Shown here: positions 13,337-23,900 of the stretch, piece by piece
Layout: the number at the start of each line of letters is the position of its first letter
Position numbering within the stretch: the stretch's first letter is position 1
Assembly (NCBI RefSeq): GCF_016097555.1
Contig: NC_054708.1
Location: forward strand, 18,138,596-18,202,595
Length of the DNA stretch: 64,000 nucleotides
Direction: 5' to 3'
Origin: Gigantopelta aegis
Lineage: Eukaryota > Mollusca > Gastropoda > Neomphalida > Peltospiridae
Program-made: the position numbers and the translations under genes
The notes under the pieces: generated by a model
Told to the model about the DNA's origin: nothing
Databases searched by the model: none
What the model saw: only the letters and a program-made list of their open reading frames with translations

Positions 13337-16300
13337 CCAGCTGAAAATAGGACAGCATCAGATGGAGGGAAGGGTTTGGGATGATGTGTGAAAAATCAGG
13401 ATCTCTGAGATGTACATGTATGTATTGTAGAGCAATATGAAATTAAAATAGAACCGAATTATGAGATAATTATGTGTGCATTTGTGTCTTCAAAAGGTTC
13501 TACAAAAATGTGGATAGTAGATGAATTTCTATTTCACCTACTAGGTTTACAAAATGGAACCCTTTTTTGGCTTTTTGCAAGCCACTATTTCAAGCCCTGT
13601 AAACATATTATGCCCCTCACATTTCATTTCATTTATTTTCGTGCTTATATCCAACTAAGGTTCAAGCATGCTGTCCTGGGCACAAACCTTAATTATGTGG
13701 GCTGTATGTCCAGGACAGTGGGTTAGTTGTTAATTGTTAGGGGTTAGTGAGAGAGAAGTGGCCTTTCACCTACCCACTGAGTCGCTAAAACTCGCTCTGG
13801 GTGGGAGCCGGTACTGGGCTGCGAACCATGCACCTACCAGCCTTATGTCCGATGGCTTAACCCATGGGCGTACATAGGATTTTAAAAAGGGGGGTTCCAA
13901 AATAGATTGCAAAGATATTGGGCATATATTTCTATGTTGAGTTTTGAAAAGGGGGGTTCCAAAATAGATTGCAGAGATATTGGGCATATATTTCTATGTT
14001 GAGTAAATATAATAATGTCAGATATCAATGTCAGATATATTAAATTATAAAAAAAGCGATTTCAGGGGGGGGGTTCAGTCGAACCCATCGAACCCCACCT
14101 ATATACGCCCATGTAACCATGATGCCACCAAGGCCGGTTGCCCCTCACAAAGACTAAATGGTATACTGACCAAAAAGAGCTCAAAACGACTGCTTTAAAG
14201 TGTTAAACAAAAGTAATGTTCACCTGTTGAGATGCTGTGTTGTCCATAGCGGTGCTCTGTTCTTCATTATCCATCCTGGGTGAGCAGTCACTCAAACTGC
14301 CAACTATAGTCTGTGATGCTGAATTACCACTCGATTTGTCAGTAACTGGAAGACTCTGATGACTCAGACTGTTATTTCTGTAATCACTTTTTGAACTGGT
14401 CTGTAGACTATTGTGGGTGAATTTCAATAACCGACTTTCAGCAGATACCGAGAGCCGATTCTGGTAGCTTGAATTACCAGTGGATGGTCTTCGGATATTG
14501 CAGGATGACCGATCAGACACTGGATGGCTGTACCTACTGAAACTCTTGTTATTTTCAGAGTTGGATGTAGTTTGTACATCAGAATTCAGACTATAATTGT
14601 GGATATGGGAGGAACTTGATGATCCATGTGCAACTGGAAGGCTGTGCTGACTAAGACTGTTATTACTATCAGAGGTGGATGTAGTTTGTACATCAGAATT
14701 CAGACTATATTTGTGGATATGGGAGGAACTTGATGATCCATGTACAACCAGAAGGCTGTGCTGACTAATAAGACTGTTATTACTTTCAGAGGTGAATGTA
14801 GTTTGTACATCAGGATTCAGACAATAATTGTGGATATGGGAGGAACTTGATGATCGATGTAAAACCGGAAAGCTGTGCTGACTAAGACTGTTATTACTTT
14901 CAGAGGTGGATGTAGTTTGTACATTAGGATTCAGACTATAATTGTGGATATGGGAGGAACTTGATGATCGATGTAAAACCGGAAAGCTGTGCTGACTAAG
15001 ACTGTTATTACTTTCAGAGGTGGATGTAGTTTGTATATTAGGATTCAGACAATAATTGTGGATATGGGAGGAACTTGATGATCGATGTAAAACCGGAAAG
15101 CTGTGCTGACTAAGACTGTTATTACTTTCAGAGTGGGATGTGGTTTTAACGCTATGATTCAGACAATAACTGTGGGATGATGATCGATGTGAAACTGGAA
15201 GGCTGTGCTGACTAAGACTATTATTACTTTCAGAGTTGGATGTAGCTTGTACGCAAGGATTTAGACTATAACTGTTGATATGAGAGGTTGATTGTCGATG
15301 TGAAACTGGAAGACTGTGTTGACTCAAGACTGATCCATCTGAACTGCATGTTGATTCTCCATGTGAGGTTGATCGAGTGCTACATACTTGACTTGAGGAA
15401 GATGGAACAGATTCGTTCCTGGTCTGAAAGCTCTTTGAGATAGATATAGACTGGCAAAGTGGAGATGATGAACCTTGTGGTTCTTGTCGAATATTTTCAA
15501 TTTCTGAGTCAGAATCTGACTGCAAGGCAAACCACAAGGATTCCTCAAGCTAGAAAAAATATATAAAAATAAAATAATAATAGTAAATAGTCTTTGCTAG
15601 AAAAGGGAAGTGATCTCTTAGCAATAAAAAATTTAATAAATTTTATTTGAAACTTCACATAACTGCTTTTCTGGCATTTCAGAAGAGTAATCTCTAAACA
15701 GATTGCATTGATTTTGCATAAATGGTGAAGACTAATAAGGCTTGGTTAATATTACTATACTAATATTAGTGATCTCTATCAATAATTTTTGTTTTTCCAT
15801 GGTAGACCTGTGATATTCTAAACATTTTAAATATATATACTGAACAAAAGAAATGTATTTTCGCCAGTGAGGCACACAAAAAAAAAAGGTTTATGCACTG
15901 GTGTAGGAAGTGTGGGGGGTGGGGGCAAAGGGGGCATGTGCTCCCCACTTTGTGGGAGTAGCGATGTTTTTTATATATTTATACATGTATTTATATATAT
16001 GTGTGGTGTGCTTTTTTAAATCTTTCTTTGATGATTATATGTACCCGATAGGTTGACCTAGCTGTAGTATGGAAATAACCCATTGGTTTGAAGTTACTTG
16101 TTATATGTAGTACTAATTGATAACAACTGTGCAAGTGGTACAGTGCCACTTGTATTTAACAGCAACACGAGGCAGTGCTTAGGTATGAGACCGGCTAACT
16201 GAAATTTTTTTGTGGTCGACCTATGTCAACTTCTCACACAGTACTTATCGGTTGAGAGCACTACCTAAAATTAGTAGTCACATAACCCTCTTGATAGTGT

Positions 16301-17152
16301 TGTATTTTTACAGAATATATACTGACATAGAAATTGTATTGAACTGCATTGAGTAATTAATGATGGTGTGTAACCTTCACATATGATAGATACATGCAAA
16401 ATAAGGCTCAGGCAGTTTGGCTGTGAAGCTATGTTTAATTATAGCATTGCAGCAATTTGCCATGTGACTGTTGCTAAATAAAAGTCCTGTATGGTAGGAC
16501 TTTCCTTTGGCACGGTCACGTATAAAGAACATTATAAATACTTATAATAAATATAGTTAGGGTTAGTGACAGTGTCAAAAGAAAATCCTTCCATATATTT
16601 TTCACTTGAAAAATTAACTATTAAAATAATGGCTAAATTAATGTATAGATATCTGGTATTCATTATTCTGTGTATAAATGGAAGGAGTTAATACTTGCAC
16701 AAGTTACCAGTTCTACAAACTGACACCCATTCTTATACATACATGTATCTACATGCACACATTTATTTGACTAAAGTTTGTACTTTCTACTTTTGATTAG
16801 ACTATAGGCTTCACTGGCTAGTTTAATAAAATTTAGTTTTACCAACTGGCAAGATTGAGCATGTGCAATATTCAACACTAATTACTGAATATTGGATAAT
16901 ATAATACACTAAGGACATACAACAAACCTGAGGCCCAGTTCCCGATCATCTATTCCACAATTAACTCAAGTTGACCGGGAATATAGGGACAAGTTACAAC
17001 ATGCACGATTGTCAAAGCTTTTGAGTTTTGCAACTCGAATCACCAGTCCACTGATTTATTGGAAACCAAGTAGCATAAGTATTTATAGCAAGAACTATAT
17101 TACAGCTATTAATATACAGTAAATTAAATAAAAATTGTACCTCAAAAGACAT
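3291..17152 (-). CDS. Long Ser-rich protein gene, tentatively ALMS1-like (centrosome/basal body), 8 exons in view
   Basis: Coding exons in transcript order are 17152-17141, 15549-14224, 12716-12626, 11887-9364, 6851-6729, 5876-5757, 4601-4522 and 3406 to about 3307. All junctions have GT-AG and consecutive phases agree, giving about 1458 codons. The product is extremely rich in Ser, Asp, Gln and His, with no membrane segment or catalytic motif. Residues about 110-370 are 38-residue tandem repeats. A segment at about 9820-9930 (ADQISHILQED, then AHGILQEVDARERELIE) resembles, from memory, the LAAHVKNLLQ / AKEILRNAEEEE stretch of vertebrate ALMS1, which also has a long Ser-rich tandem-repeat domain. 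The ALMS motif expected at the C-terminus is not in view. If correct, it would act at centrosomes and basal bodies. The gene structure is well supported; the family name is tentative. Confidence 0.8.
3307..3406 (-). CDS. Ser-rich gene exon 8 (last visible)
   Basis: The acceptor is TTTTAACAG. In phase it encodes SRDTSSHSSLGGSSPMDSDG and then HSRKKYRPYR. The end is uncertain: donors exist at GATG|GTAATA (3346) and ACAG|GTTATT (3306); otherwise the frame runs to TAG at 3291-3293. Confidence 0.6.
4049..4243. mobile_element. Small TIR element (CAGGGCTA family)
   Basis: The ends CAGGGCTATCTCTGG and CCAGAGCTAGCCCTG are inverted repeats around an AT-rich core with the GCCAAATTC theme, also seen at 27900-28050 and 51778-51860. 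Confidence 0.6.
4522..4601 (-). CDS. Ser-rich gene exon 7
   Basis: The acceptor is TTTTCTTCAG and the donor TTCTG|GTAAGA. In phase it encodes DVKISAGFSGVTTSVEVEVE and YEREPS. Two good splice sites and an open frame flank this island of coding composition. Confidence 0.7.
4906..5267. mobile_element. TTAA-flanked foldback element
   Basis: Terminal inverted repeats of about 22 bp (AAAGGGACATACCCTAG and its complement) are bounded by TTAA on each side, the target preferred by piggyBac-type elements. Non-autonomous, no ORF. Lies in an intron of the Ser-rich gene. Confidence 0.75.
5757..5876 (-). CDS. Ser-rich gene exon 6
   Basis: The acceptor is TTTCCGTAG. It encodes ELPTVEQGLPELEDPDSVDS and then FAKSFTDRRMASSPM. 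It can read into TAA just past the end, but a donor ATGAA|GTAATA two bases before that stop joins exon 7 in phase. Either the gene ends here or it splices on. Confidence 0.68.
6567..6710. mobile_element. Palindromic MITE next to exon 5
   Basis: A 144-bp foldback: arms CCAGGGCCCATATTTT... and ...ATATGAGCCCTGG with further pairing (AAATCGTAAAACCA), TA on both flanks. A diverged second copy is at 36736-36888. This copy ends 17 bp from the exon 5 donor of the Ser-rich gene. Confidence 0.8.
6729..6851 (-). CDS. Ser-rich gene exon 5
   Basis: The donor CAGAG|GTAAGG is good. The acceptor is GGTCATAG, with a poor pyrimidine tract, chosen because it alone joins exon 4 in phase. It encodes NQPEGSTEVSTSSSSHLSQP and RSSDDLTHSHSNRGTSSLPQ. 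An alternative acceptor 31 bp upstream would shift the phase unless a small exon is missing. Confidence 0.7.
7028..9260 (-). mobile_element. SINE-A copy split by a hAT element
   Basis: The SINE body (7028-7283) and the remainder of its tRNA-like head (9229-9260, GCTAGATCCCGCCCC) are separated by 1.94 kb. Read on the minus strand the head gives GGATCTAGCTCAGGTGGTAG, a tRNA A-box. Confidence 0.85.
7284..9220. mobile_element. Non-autonomous hAT-type DNA transposon
   Basis: 1937 bp. The ends TAGGGGTGCAACGATAC and GTATATCGTTGCAGCACTA are inverted repeats of hAT type, and both flanks carry the 8-bp duplication CCACCTGA (7276-7283 and 9221-9228), the hAT hallmark length. No transposase ORF; the interior is complex and includes a GATGATG tract and G-run near 7530-7650. 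The inserted-into SINE proves insertion. Confidence 0.92.
9364..11887 (-). CDS. Ser-rich gene exon 4 (large exon, ALMS1-like segment)
   Basis: A 2524-bp open exon with acceptor AAATTCAG and a consensus donor AAAG|GTGAGT. The protein is dominated by Ser, Asp, Gln and Lys with short internal repeats (SSDGDSSHKQM-type, near 11100-11160). The most ordered segment is near the end: QAHGILQEVDARERELIEK, then RSPFSAFKEARRFMSKQMEM. The length without a stop in AT-rich DNA is strong coding evidence. Confidence 0.93.
12626..12716 (-). CDS. Ser-rich gene exon 3 (91 bp)
   Basis: The acceptor is TCATTTTCAG and the donor CAAAAG|GTATAC. It encodes FETLLADSSQDTNSKLSYDA and then HGYSTDDTSK, with one base carried on. 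Both phases fit the neighbouring exons. Confidence 0.8.
13303..13334 (+). repeat. Poly-A tract
   Basis: About 32 A residues in an intron of the Ser-rich gene; other homopolymer runs include A at 7706-7722 and 54271-54292, and T at 43185-43206. Confidence 0.9.
13622..14138 (-). mobile_element. SINE-C copy with 11-bp duplication, interrupted
   Basis: Flanked by TGCCCCTCACA at 13611-13621 and 14139-14149. On the minus strand it starts with a tRNA-like head (GGCCTTGGTGGCATCATGG) and ends in the CGAAAATAAATGAAATG tail. A MITE interrupts it at 13863-14113. Other copies are at 38276-38490 and 61728-62140. Confidence 0.88.
13863..14113. mobile_element. MITE nested in SINE-C
   Basis: The ends CATGGGCGTACATAGG and CCTATATACGCCCATG are inverted repeats, with the 5-bp duplication TAACC on each side (13858-13862, 14114-14118). 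The interior has an approximately 60-bp direct duplication (GGGGGGTTCCAAAATAGATT at about 13890 and 13952). Confidence 0.85.
14224..15549 (-). CDS. Ser-rich gene exon 2 with 38-residue repeats
   Basis: The acceptor is TTTTTTCTAG and the donor CAACAG|GTGAAC; 442 codons in phase 0. About seven units, mostly 114 bp (38 residues), carry the core NNSLSQHSFPVLHRSSSSSH and an NYxLNPxVQTTSTSES linker; shorter units occur at the upstream end. The 114-bp periodicity is multiple-of-three, and no stop has arisen, supporting coding use. Confidence 0.88.
15550..17140. other. Intron 1 of the Ser-rich gene
   Basis: AT-rich; no exon, SINE or long inverted repeat was recognised. A short G-rich patch lies at 15910-15940. 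Confidence 0.5.
17141..17152 (-). CDS. Ser-rich gene exon 1 (start codon)
   Basis: ATG TCT TTT GAG is followed by GTACAA. It ends in phase 0 and joins LEESLWFALQSDSDSE of the next exon, giving an acidic start MSFELEESLW. An upstream out-of-frame ATG 9 bases earlier would reach a different frame. Chosen because it is the nearest phase-matched ATG with a donor; no transcript supports it. Confidence 0.5.
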
Positions 17153-17756
17153 TTTTGCATTTTAAAAAATGATTATATTTAACTAATATTTGTTCGTCTT
17201 CCTTATTTTGATTTTAATGGATCTTGCCGCTGTTTTGATCAATTCGGTAAAAATCCGAGTCCATGCGAATAACGAATTTCATTAATTTTAAAATTTAAGT
17301 CTTAAATATGAATTTACTCTTTGAAAAAGATATAAAGATGTATTTTACATTTATTTATTTATTTTACAAGTATTTTGTATTTTTAAATTGTATTTTGCTT
17401 ATATACGGTGAAGTACCACTAACTTGCATAACAGTAGATATCCACGTTTAGCAGACATACCAACGAATCACGAGGCCTATACATCTATTTAATAACACAA
17501 ACTAATTTAATAAATAGCTACAAACTACATGGTGTAAATACCTATTTTAAAAATATGTGGATGTTGTCATAGATAACCAAATTAATATTAGTATACGATG
17601 AATGGCGGATTTTGTTGTTAGTTTCAGTAATTCAGTACACCGGTATTACCCATCATGCACTATACACAATGTCAGCCCCCATGAAAACATGGGTTACCCT
17701 TGTCATTAGATTGTTATTAGTCCATAGTCATTATACGAACATTTAGACCCCATGCC
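17153..17756. promoter_or_regulatory. Shared divergent intergenic region
   Basis: About 600 bp separate the start codons of the Ser-rich gene (-) and SUPV3L1 (+), so both promoters and 5' UTRs must fit here unless there are upstream non-coding exons. The sequence is AT-rich, with no CpG cluster and no clear TATA box. Bidirectional use is inferred from the layout only. Confidence 0.5.
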
Positions 17757-17985
17757 ATGGCATTACGAATTTGTTTTAGACATTTCTTATACAGACGGTT
17801 GTGTTTACTAAAGAGAGCTGTAAATCAATGCTCTGTAGCGCTAACACCGGAGGCACATTTTGGTTCAAATGGGAGTAAAGATGGAAAGGATCTCAACTCC
17901 CTGTTTCAGCCGTTGCCTGTCAGGCTTGCAAACAGCACCGATGACATCAATATTGGTGCTGAGCTAACTTCCAAATTGAAGAAAG
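17757..17985 (+). CDS. SUPV3L1: SUPV3L1 exon 1 (start, mitochondrial presequence)
   Basis: The ATG at 17757 opens [20 protein letters not shown], which is basic and hydrophobic with no acidic residue, as expected for mitochondrial import. The exon ends in the family-conserved DINIGAELT segment. The donor is AAAG|GTTCAT, weak after position +2, but the phase (one base carried) fits exon 2 exactly. Confidence 0.9.
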
Positions 17986-20900
17986 GTTCATAATATCAAT
18001 TGAAAGATGATCATTTTATGTATCACCCCCCCCCCCCCCCCCCCCCCATGGTCTCTCACTCTGTCATTATACCTCACACATTTAAGGTTGACCACAGGAC
18101 CATTATTTTAGTATTATGCACAATAAATATACATGTTTGATATTTTAAATTAAAAACAAAATAATGTAAATTCGTTTCATTTTAAATGTTTCTTTTTAAA
18201 CTTAGGTCTCACCACACAGTTACACAGATGCCATCTGACATTGATATCTGAAATTAATGTTAATCATTGGTTAGAGAATGTCAGACATTTGGTTATTTTT
18301 TACTTGTAGTCTAAGAAGAAACCTGTGACGTTTCCAATAGCAGCAAAGGGTCTTTTGTATGCATGTTCCCACAGGCAGGATAGCACATACCATGGCCTTT
18401 GATATACCAGTCATGGTGTACTGGTTGGGATGGGGGGAAATCCAATCTGAAAATGGGTCCACTGAATTGGTTTGTACCTATGGTACCAGCACCTCAGGCA
18501 AGCACAGCTAGATCCCACTCTGTTTAATTGCTCAACTTCAGATGAAGATTGCTAATAGAATGGGTTGTCATTGGCACTAATAGCAAATACCATTGCATAT
18601 ATATATATATATATATTATATCTGCATTTATTTGCACTCCAAAAATTAAGACAGAACTTTACATCTCAGTTTTTTGCTATATGACCCCATTTGGTTGTAG
18701 TATTTGTCAACCCTTTTATATAAAACACTGCATAGTTTATTAATGTAAAATTTCATAGAATTAAATAAAATACATTATTCTATTTTGTAAAATTTATTTG
18801 GTGCAGAATATTAAAATGAATATCAATTCAGTTGTGCATGGATTATTAATGCATTTTATTTGTCACTAATCAGGTAAAAATAATGGCAGCGTTTCTATCA
18901 CTGTATTAGTCTGTTCATACGCCCTACATTTCGGAATCTTGATTTATTTGGGAATCACTGGTGTTACCTGGTCTTCTACTTCATGGTTTCTCATTCCAGC
19001 CAGTGCACCATGACTGATATATCAAAGTCTGTGGTATATGCTATCCTGTTTGTGGGATGATGTATATAAAAGATTCCTTGCTGCTAATGGAAAAATGTAG
19101 CAGGTTTCCTCTCTAAGACTATAAGTCGAAATTAACACGTTTGACATCCAATAGCCGATGATTAATAAATCGATGTGCTGTAGTGGTGTCATTAAACAAA
19201 ACAAACAAGCATCAGTTTTAACTTTTAGCTCAATGTTAAAATTTCACAATTAATTCCATTTTTCACAAACTATAAGTTCGAGTTTAACAAAACTTAGTTT
19301 ATAGTTGGACATAAGGATGTTCATCACAATAAATCAAATTAAAAATTACTTAAATTTTAATTTTAATTGAATTAAAAAAAATTAAAGTGTGATTTAATTT
19401 TGTTCTGTTTTTTTATTTTTTTTAAATGCATTGAAAGGTAGATCACTGACATCAAATATGTTTATCATAGGCGAGACATTTAATTATGTAGTATTCTTGT
19501 TATGGTGTCATGCAAATTCCACAAGTTTGTACCTTTAATAAATAAAAATTAAATGTTCATTTACAGAAGACCTCCTGAAAATCTTCAATCAGTTCTACAA
19601 AAGAAAAGAAGTGAAACTATTAGCAGCAGAGAATGGACTTGACAGTTTGTATTTCTCTCATTTTCAAACCTCTGAAAATTGCAAACATTATTGTGCATCG
19701 CTGACACAAATACAATCTTGTGTAACCTATTTTTTTTTTGCACTTTGCACATTATATTTAGGAGATCACTAAATTATATTTAGGACATAATGGATTATAT
19801 AAAAAGGAAATGAGTTACCTAAATATATTTTTGCATAACCTATAAATGAGTAATACAAGCGAATTTGCAATTCTCAAGAGTCCTGATTTTTTATTATTAT
19901 TTTGTTTTGGCCAAGCAGTACAGAAAAGCAATATTCTGTACCCCTTGTATTATCTGTAGTTAACTAGTATAAACCATTTCTCATCTTTTAATTACTAGTC
20001 CCCTTGAACCTTCTGGTCCAACAGTGTGAAACTAAAATTTCGTCTCCATCCTGTCTCTCTGTCCGTCCATCTGTCCCACATATAATTTTCTGGTTGTGTT
20101 TTCAACAGTGACTTAAGATATTGAACTGAAATTGTGTGTATAGCATTATAATGTACTGTTACAGATCACATTTGACATTCGTGACAATTTATCCATTTTT
20201 TAAAGAGTTATGGCCTTTGAACTTAGGAGACATCAAAATTTGTTTTCCAGATTTCTTTTAGCAATGCCTGAAGATATTTTGGTGAATTTTTTATATTGCT
20301 TTATCATGTACTGTTACAGATCAAGTTTCATTTTTATGTCGATTTACCCATTTTTCACAGAGTTATGGTCCTTGAACTTAGGTGATACGAAAATGTGTTG
20401 TGCCCGGTAGGGAATATATTGTTTTAGCAGTACTCAGGATGCTTGTTTTATTGGTTTTTGATTAGTCTGCCCATCATGTATATTGTTAAAAAATACTTAG
20501 ATGGATGAACACAGAAGCTAACAAAGATGAAGTATGTGTTCCAGTTGGGTGTGTGTAAAACACCTTGCTCTCATGGACATATAACTTTTGTAACTTGACA
20601 TTGGCACATTTATTCAATAATTGGCAGATATTCTCGTTCTTCGTTAGTCAAATCATCAGACCAGTCGTTCCCACAAAAGAGATGGTGTTCATTAGTTCAG
20701 TGACTGTTCCACACAATTTTGTGGCGAGTGTTGTTGTTTTTGGCTAATTGTCAGCTGATGCATATTTTTTTATGAAACTGGTGTTTAATCTGGCACAACA
20801 TCATAAAGTTAATTCTGTACACAATGTTTTTTTGTTTTGTTTTTTAAATTTAAAAATAACTTATTTTCCATGTGACATATAAGCGTTACACATTCAGGGC

Positions 20901-23900
20901 ATCTTTGTCTTCTGTAGTCAACAGTTATGGTCTGGGTATCTTATTTTGATGTGTATTTTGTCAACCACAAGGCACTTTCTGCATTTGTTCAGACATTAAG
21001 TGAAAGCAGATGTCACAAAATATTCTGAAGTAAATACATGTTGACTGTGTTAATTTATTAATGTACGTTTTGCAGATCGTTTGTTCCATGAAGCGTACTT
21101 GAGTTTTCGTAGATTTTGTGTGGAATCGGAACACCTGCCTGTAGATTTGCACATCATTATTAGTGATCTTCTCCAGGAAGCAGGTCAGTGAATGAATACC
21201 GGTAGTAGTTTACATTCCACCATCTGATTAATAAATACAAATGATATTTTTATAAGCAATTATTAACCTCCATTTATGCATTTAAAGGAATCAAAATTAT
21301 ATCATCACAAAATTTTAAGACATTTACATATACTGTAAAACCCCTCTAAAGTGGTCACCCATAACACCATGTAAAAAGTCTGGTTATAAGGCGTATCTAG
21401 TATAGAGAAGTTCTGTTAACTATTGATATTTAAAAAGAGATCATGAAAAACATCTGGTTTTGAGGGAATTCTGCTTTACTCGGGACCGGGTTTTGAAGGG
21501 TTTCACTTTAATTACAAAATAAGAATTTTCAATATTGCGATGTGCAAAATTTGCAAAAAAGAACTGTTGGTGTCTGCAATTAAAATAATGCCTGCATATA
21601 AAATTCGTGACTTGATTTTGGGTGCAAACGATGAGAAATTTATATGCATCCATTTTTTCCACAGTTTACGTAATGTCAGAAGTAAAGATTTAAGTTCAAA
21701 GATGCCTCTCTAAAATAAAGCATGGGTCAAACGATGTACCTGGTGACTTCTAAAATCAAGTAAACGTTGCCATAAAACATACACTGCTGGGTGAGTTTAG
21801 ACTGTAATTTACTTATTATGTAAATATTTCAGGTCATGTTGATGACATATTCCCGTACTTCTTGCGTCACGCTCGGGATATATTTCCTCATCTGGAATGC
21901 ATGGAGGATCTGAAGAAAATCAGTGATCTGAGGCTTCCTGCAAACTGGTATTCTTTATCTTCTCTGTGGTAACTAATGAACACAGCACAGAAGGTTAGCC
22001 AAGTAACCGGCTGTTCAATTAAATTAATTAATTATAGCAATTGTCTACTATTAATTAATGTTACAGGAAGTGATTCTGTTATGAATACAGTAATTTTCAC
22101 AAATGAACACTTGATTAATAATTTCAAAACATATCTTCCCTGTGGTTACTAATGAACACAGCACAGAAGGTTAGCCAAGTAACTGGCTGTTCAATTAAAT
22201 TAATTAATTATAGCAATTGTCTACTATTAATTAATGTTATAGGAAGTGATTCTGTTATGAATACAGTAATTTTCACAAATGAACATTTGATTAATAATTT
22301 TAAAACATATTTAAGGCAAGTAAAACATTATGGGCTGAATTTACAAAGCCTGTTTATGACTTACAGGAGAATAATTATGACTTACAGGAGAATAATTACA
22401 TTTATCATCCATTAAAGGCTTTTGTAGGAGATATCGCCTGCACTATAATTTGCAATATCTCCTGCGATATTTTCCTAGGAGATATCGCTTCTTATAATCT
22501 TGATTGGTCAAATTGTAATCACAAGACAATATTTTGTTATGTCACTGTGTATGCTTCAGAGCTAAACCTATCATTACCGTATTTGACCGGAAATAAGCCC
22601 AGGGGGCCAAGACAACTCATTGTGAGCTTGGCATGGGGTGGGCTTATTCCCAGACAAGGGGCCAGTTTTGTTGAAATTTTTTTTAATAATAATAATTAAA
22701 ATAAATAACAATATTTAAATGAACTAGGAAAAAAACAAAAAACGTTCAGTAGCACATCTATTAATTAGTGTTCCATTTGTTATTAATAAATAATAATTGT
22801 TTATTAATTAAATTGTTTTTTTTTTTACTAGTATCTAATTATCAGAAACACACCTTCTATGTTACAATTACTTACCAGTGCTGTTTATTTACATCCAAAA
22901 TTTAATGCTGAGAAGACTTAAAACAACAGCAATTAACAACAAACTCAATAGCCTATACACACGTTTCTGACACGGGCAGCTAGCTTACACTGCAAAGAAT
23001 TGTCAATCTAAGGTCATTGTTCTTAGCCAATCAGAATACGGTATTTGCTTAATTAGCATTAACTGCGGACCCAGTGTGGTGGTAAAAATAGACACTGGTT
23101 TTTAGTTCATACTTGCCTTGGATACTTCAGAGAAATACTGCAGGCATGAAATTGAAAACAATGTTACACACTGTTATTGTTAGACTGCTAAATCTCACTG
23201 GTGGTAAAATATTGTGTTACATTTGTGTTTAATTATCTGCAGGAGGTATGACCTTTTAAATGAACTTTGAGCAAACTTGCAATTTCATGTTATTTATAAG
23301 GTGACGAAGTTGGGGGTGGGCTTATTTACGAATGAGGGCCTAATTTCTTAAATGCTATCAAAACGGAGGTGGGCTTATTCAAAGACATGGGCTTATTTCC
23401 GGTCAAATACGGTAGTGATGTCACGCCACTGTCGTTTTGCTAGTTAATGAGTTTACCACTTAAACACCATCGTTTAAGCAAAACAGGTATCGTAAACTAT
23501 GGCGATTTGGTATCTTGACATAAATATTTTGACACTTGGTCATGAGAGAAACAGATGGTAAATTCACTGATGTTGATGCATAACCTACTCAGAACAACTC
23601 TGCGAAGAATATTTTATATGTATATTGTTCCTAAGACATCACAGTATACGCCATGTCCTTTGATATACCAGTTGTGGGGTACTAGTTCGGATGGTGAAAA
23701 ACCTGAGTTTGATTATAACTATTTTTAGTTAGAGAAGCTAATGGTGCCCTTGATAACTGGAGTAAAAGTTTATTTTGTTTAATGACACCATAAAGTGCAC
23801 ATTGATTTATTTATTATTGGATGTCAAACATTTGAGAATTCTGACATATCATGTTTACGGTAACCCGCTATATTTTTCCATTATTATTATTATTCCATCA

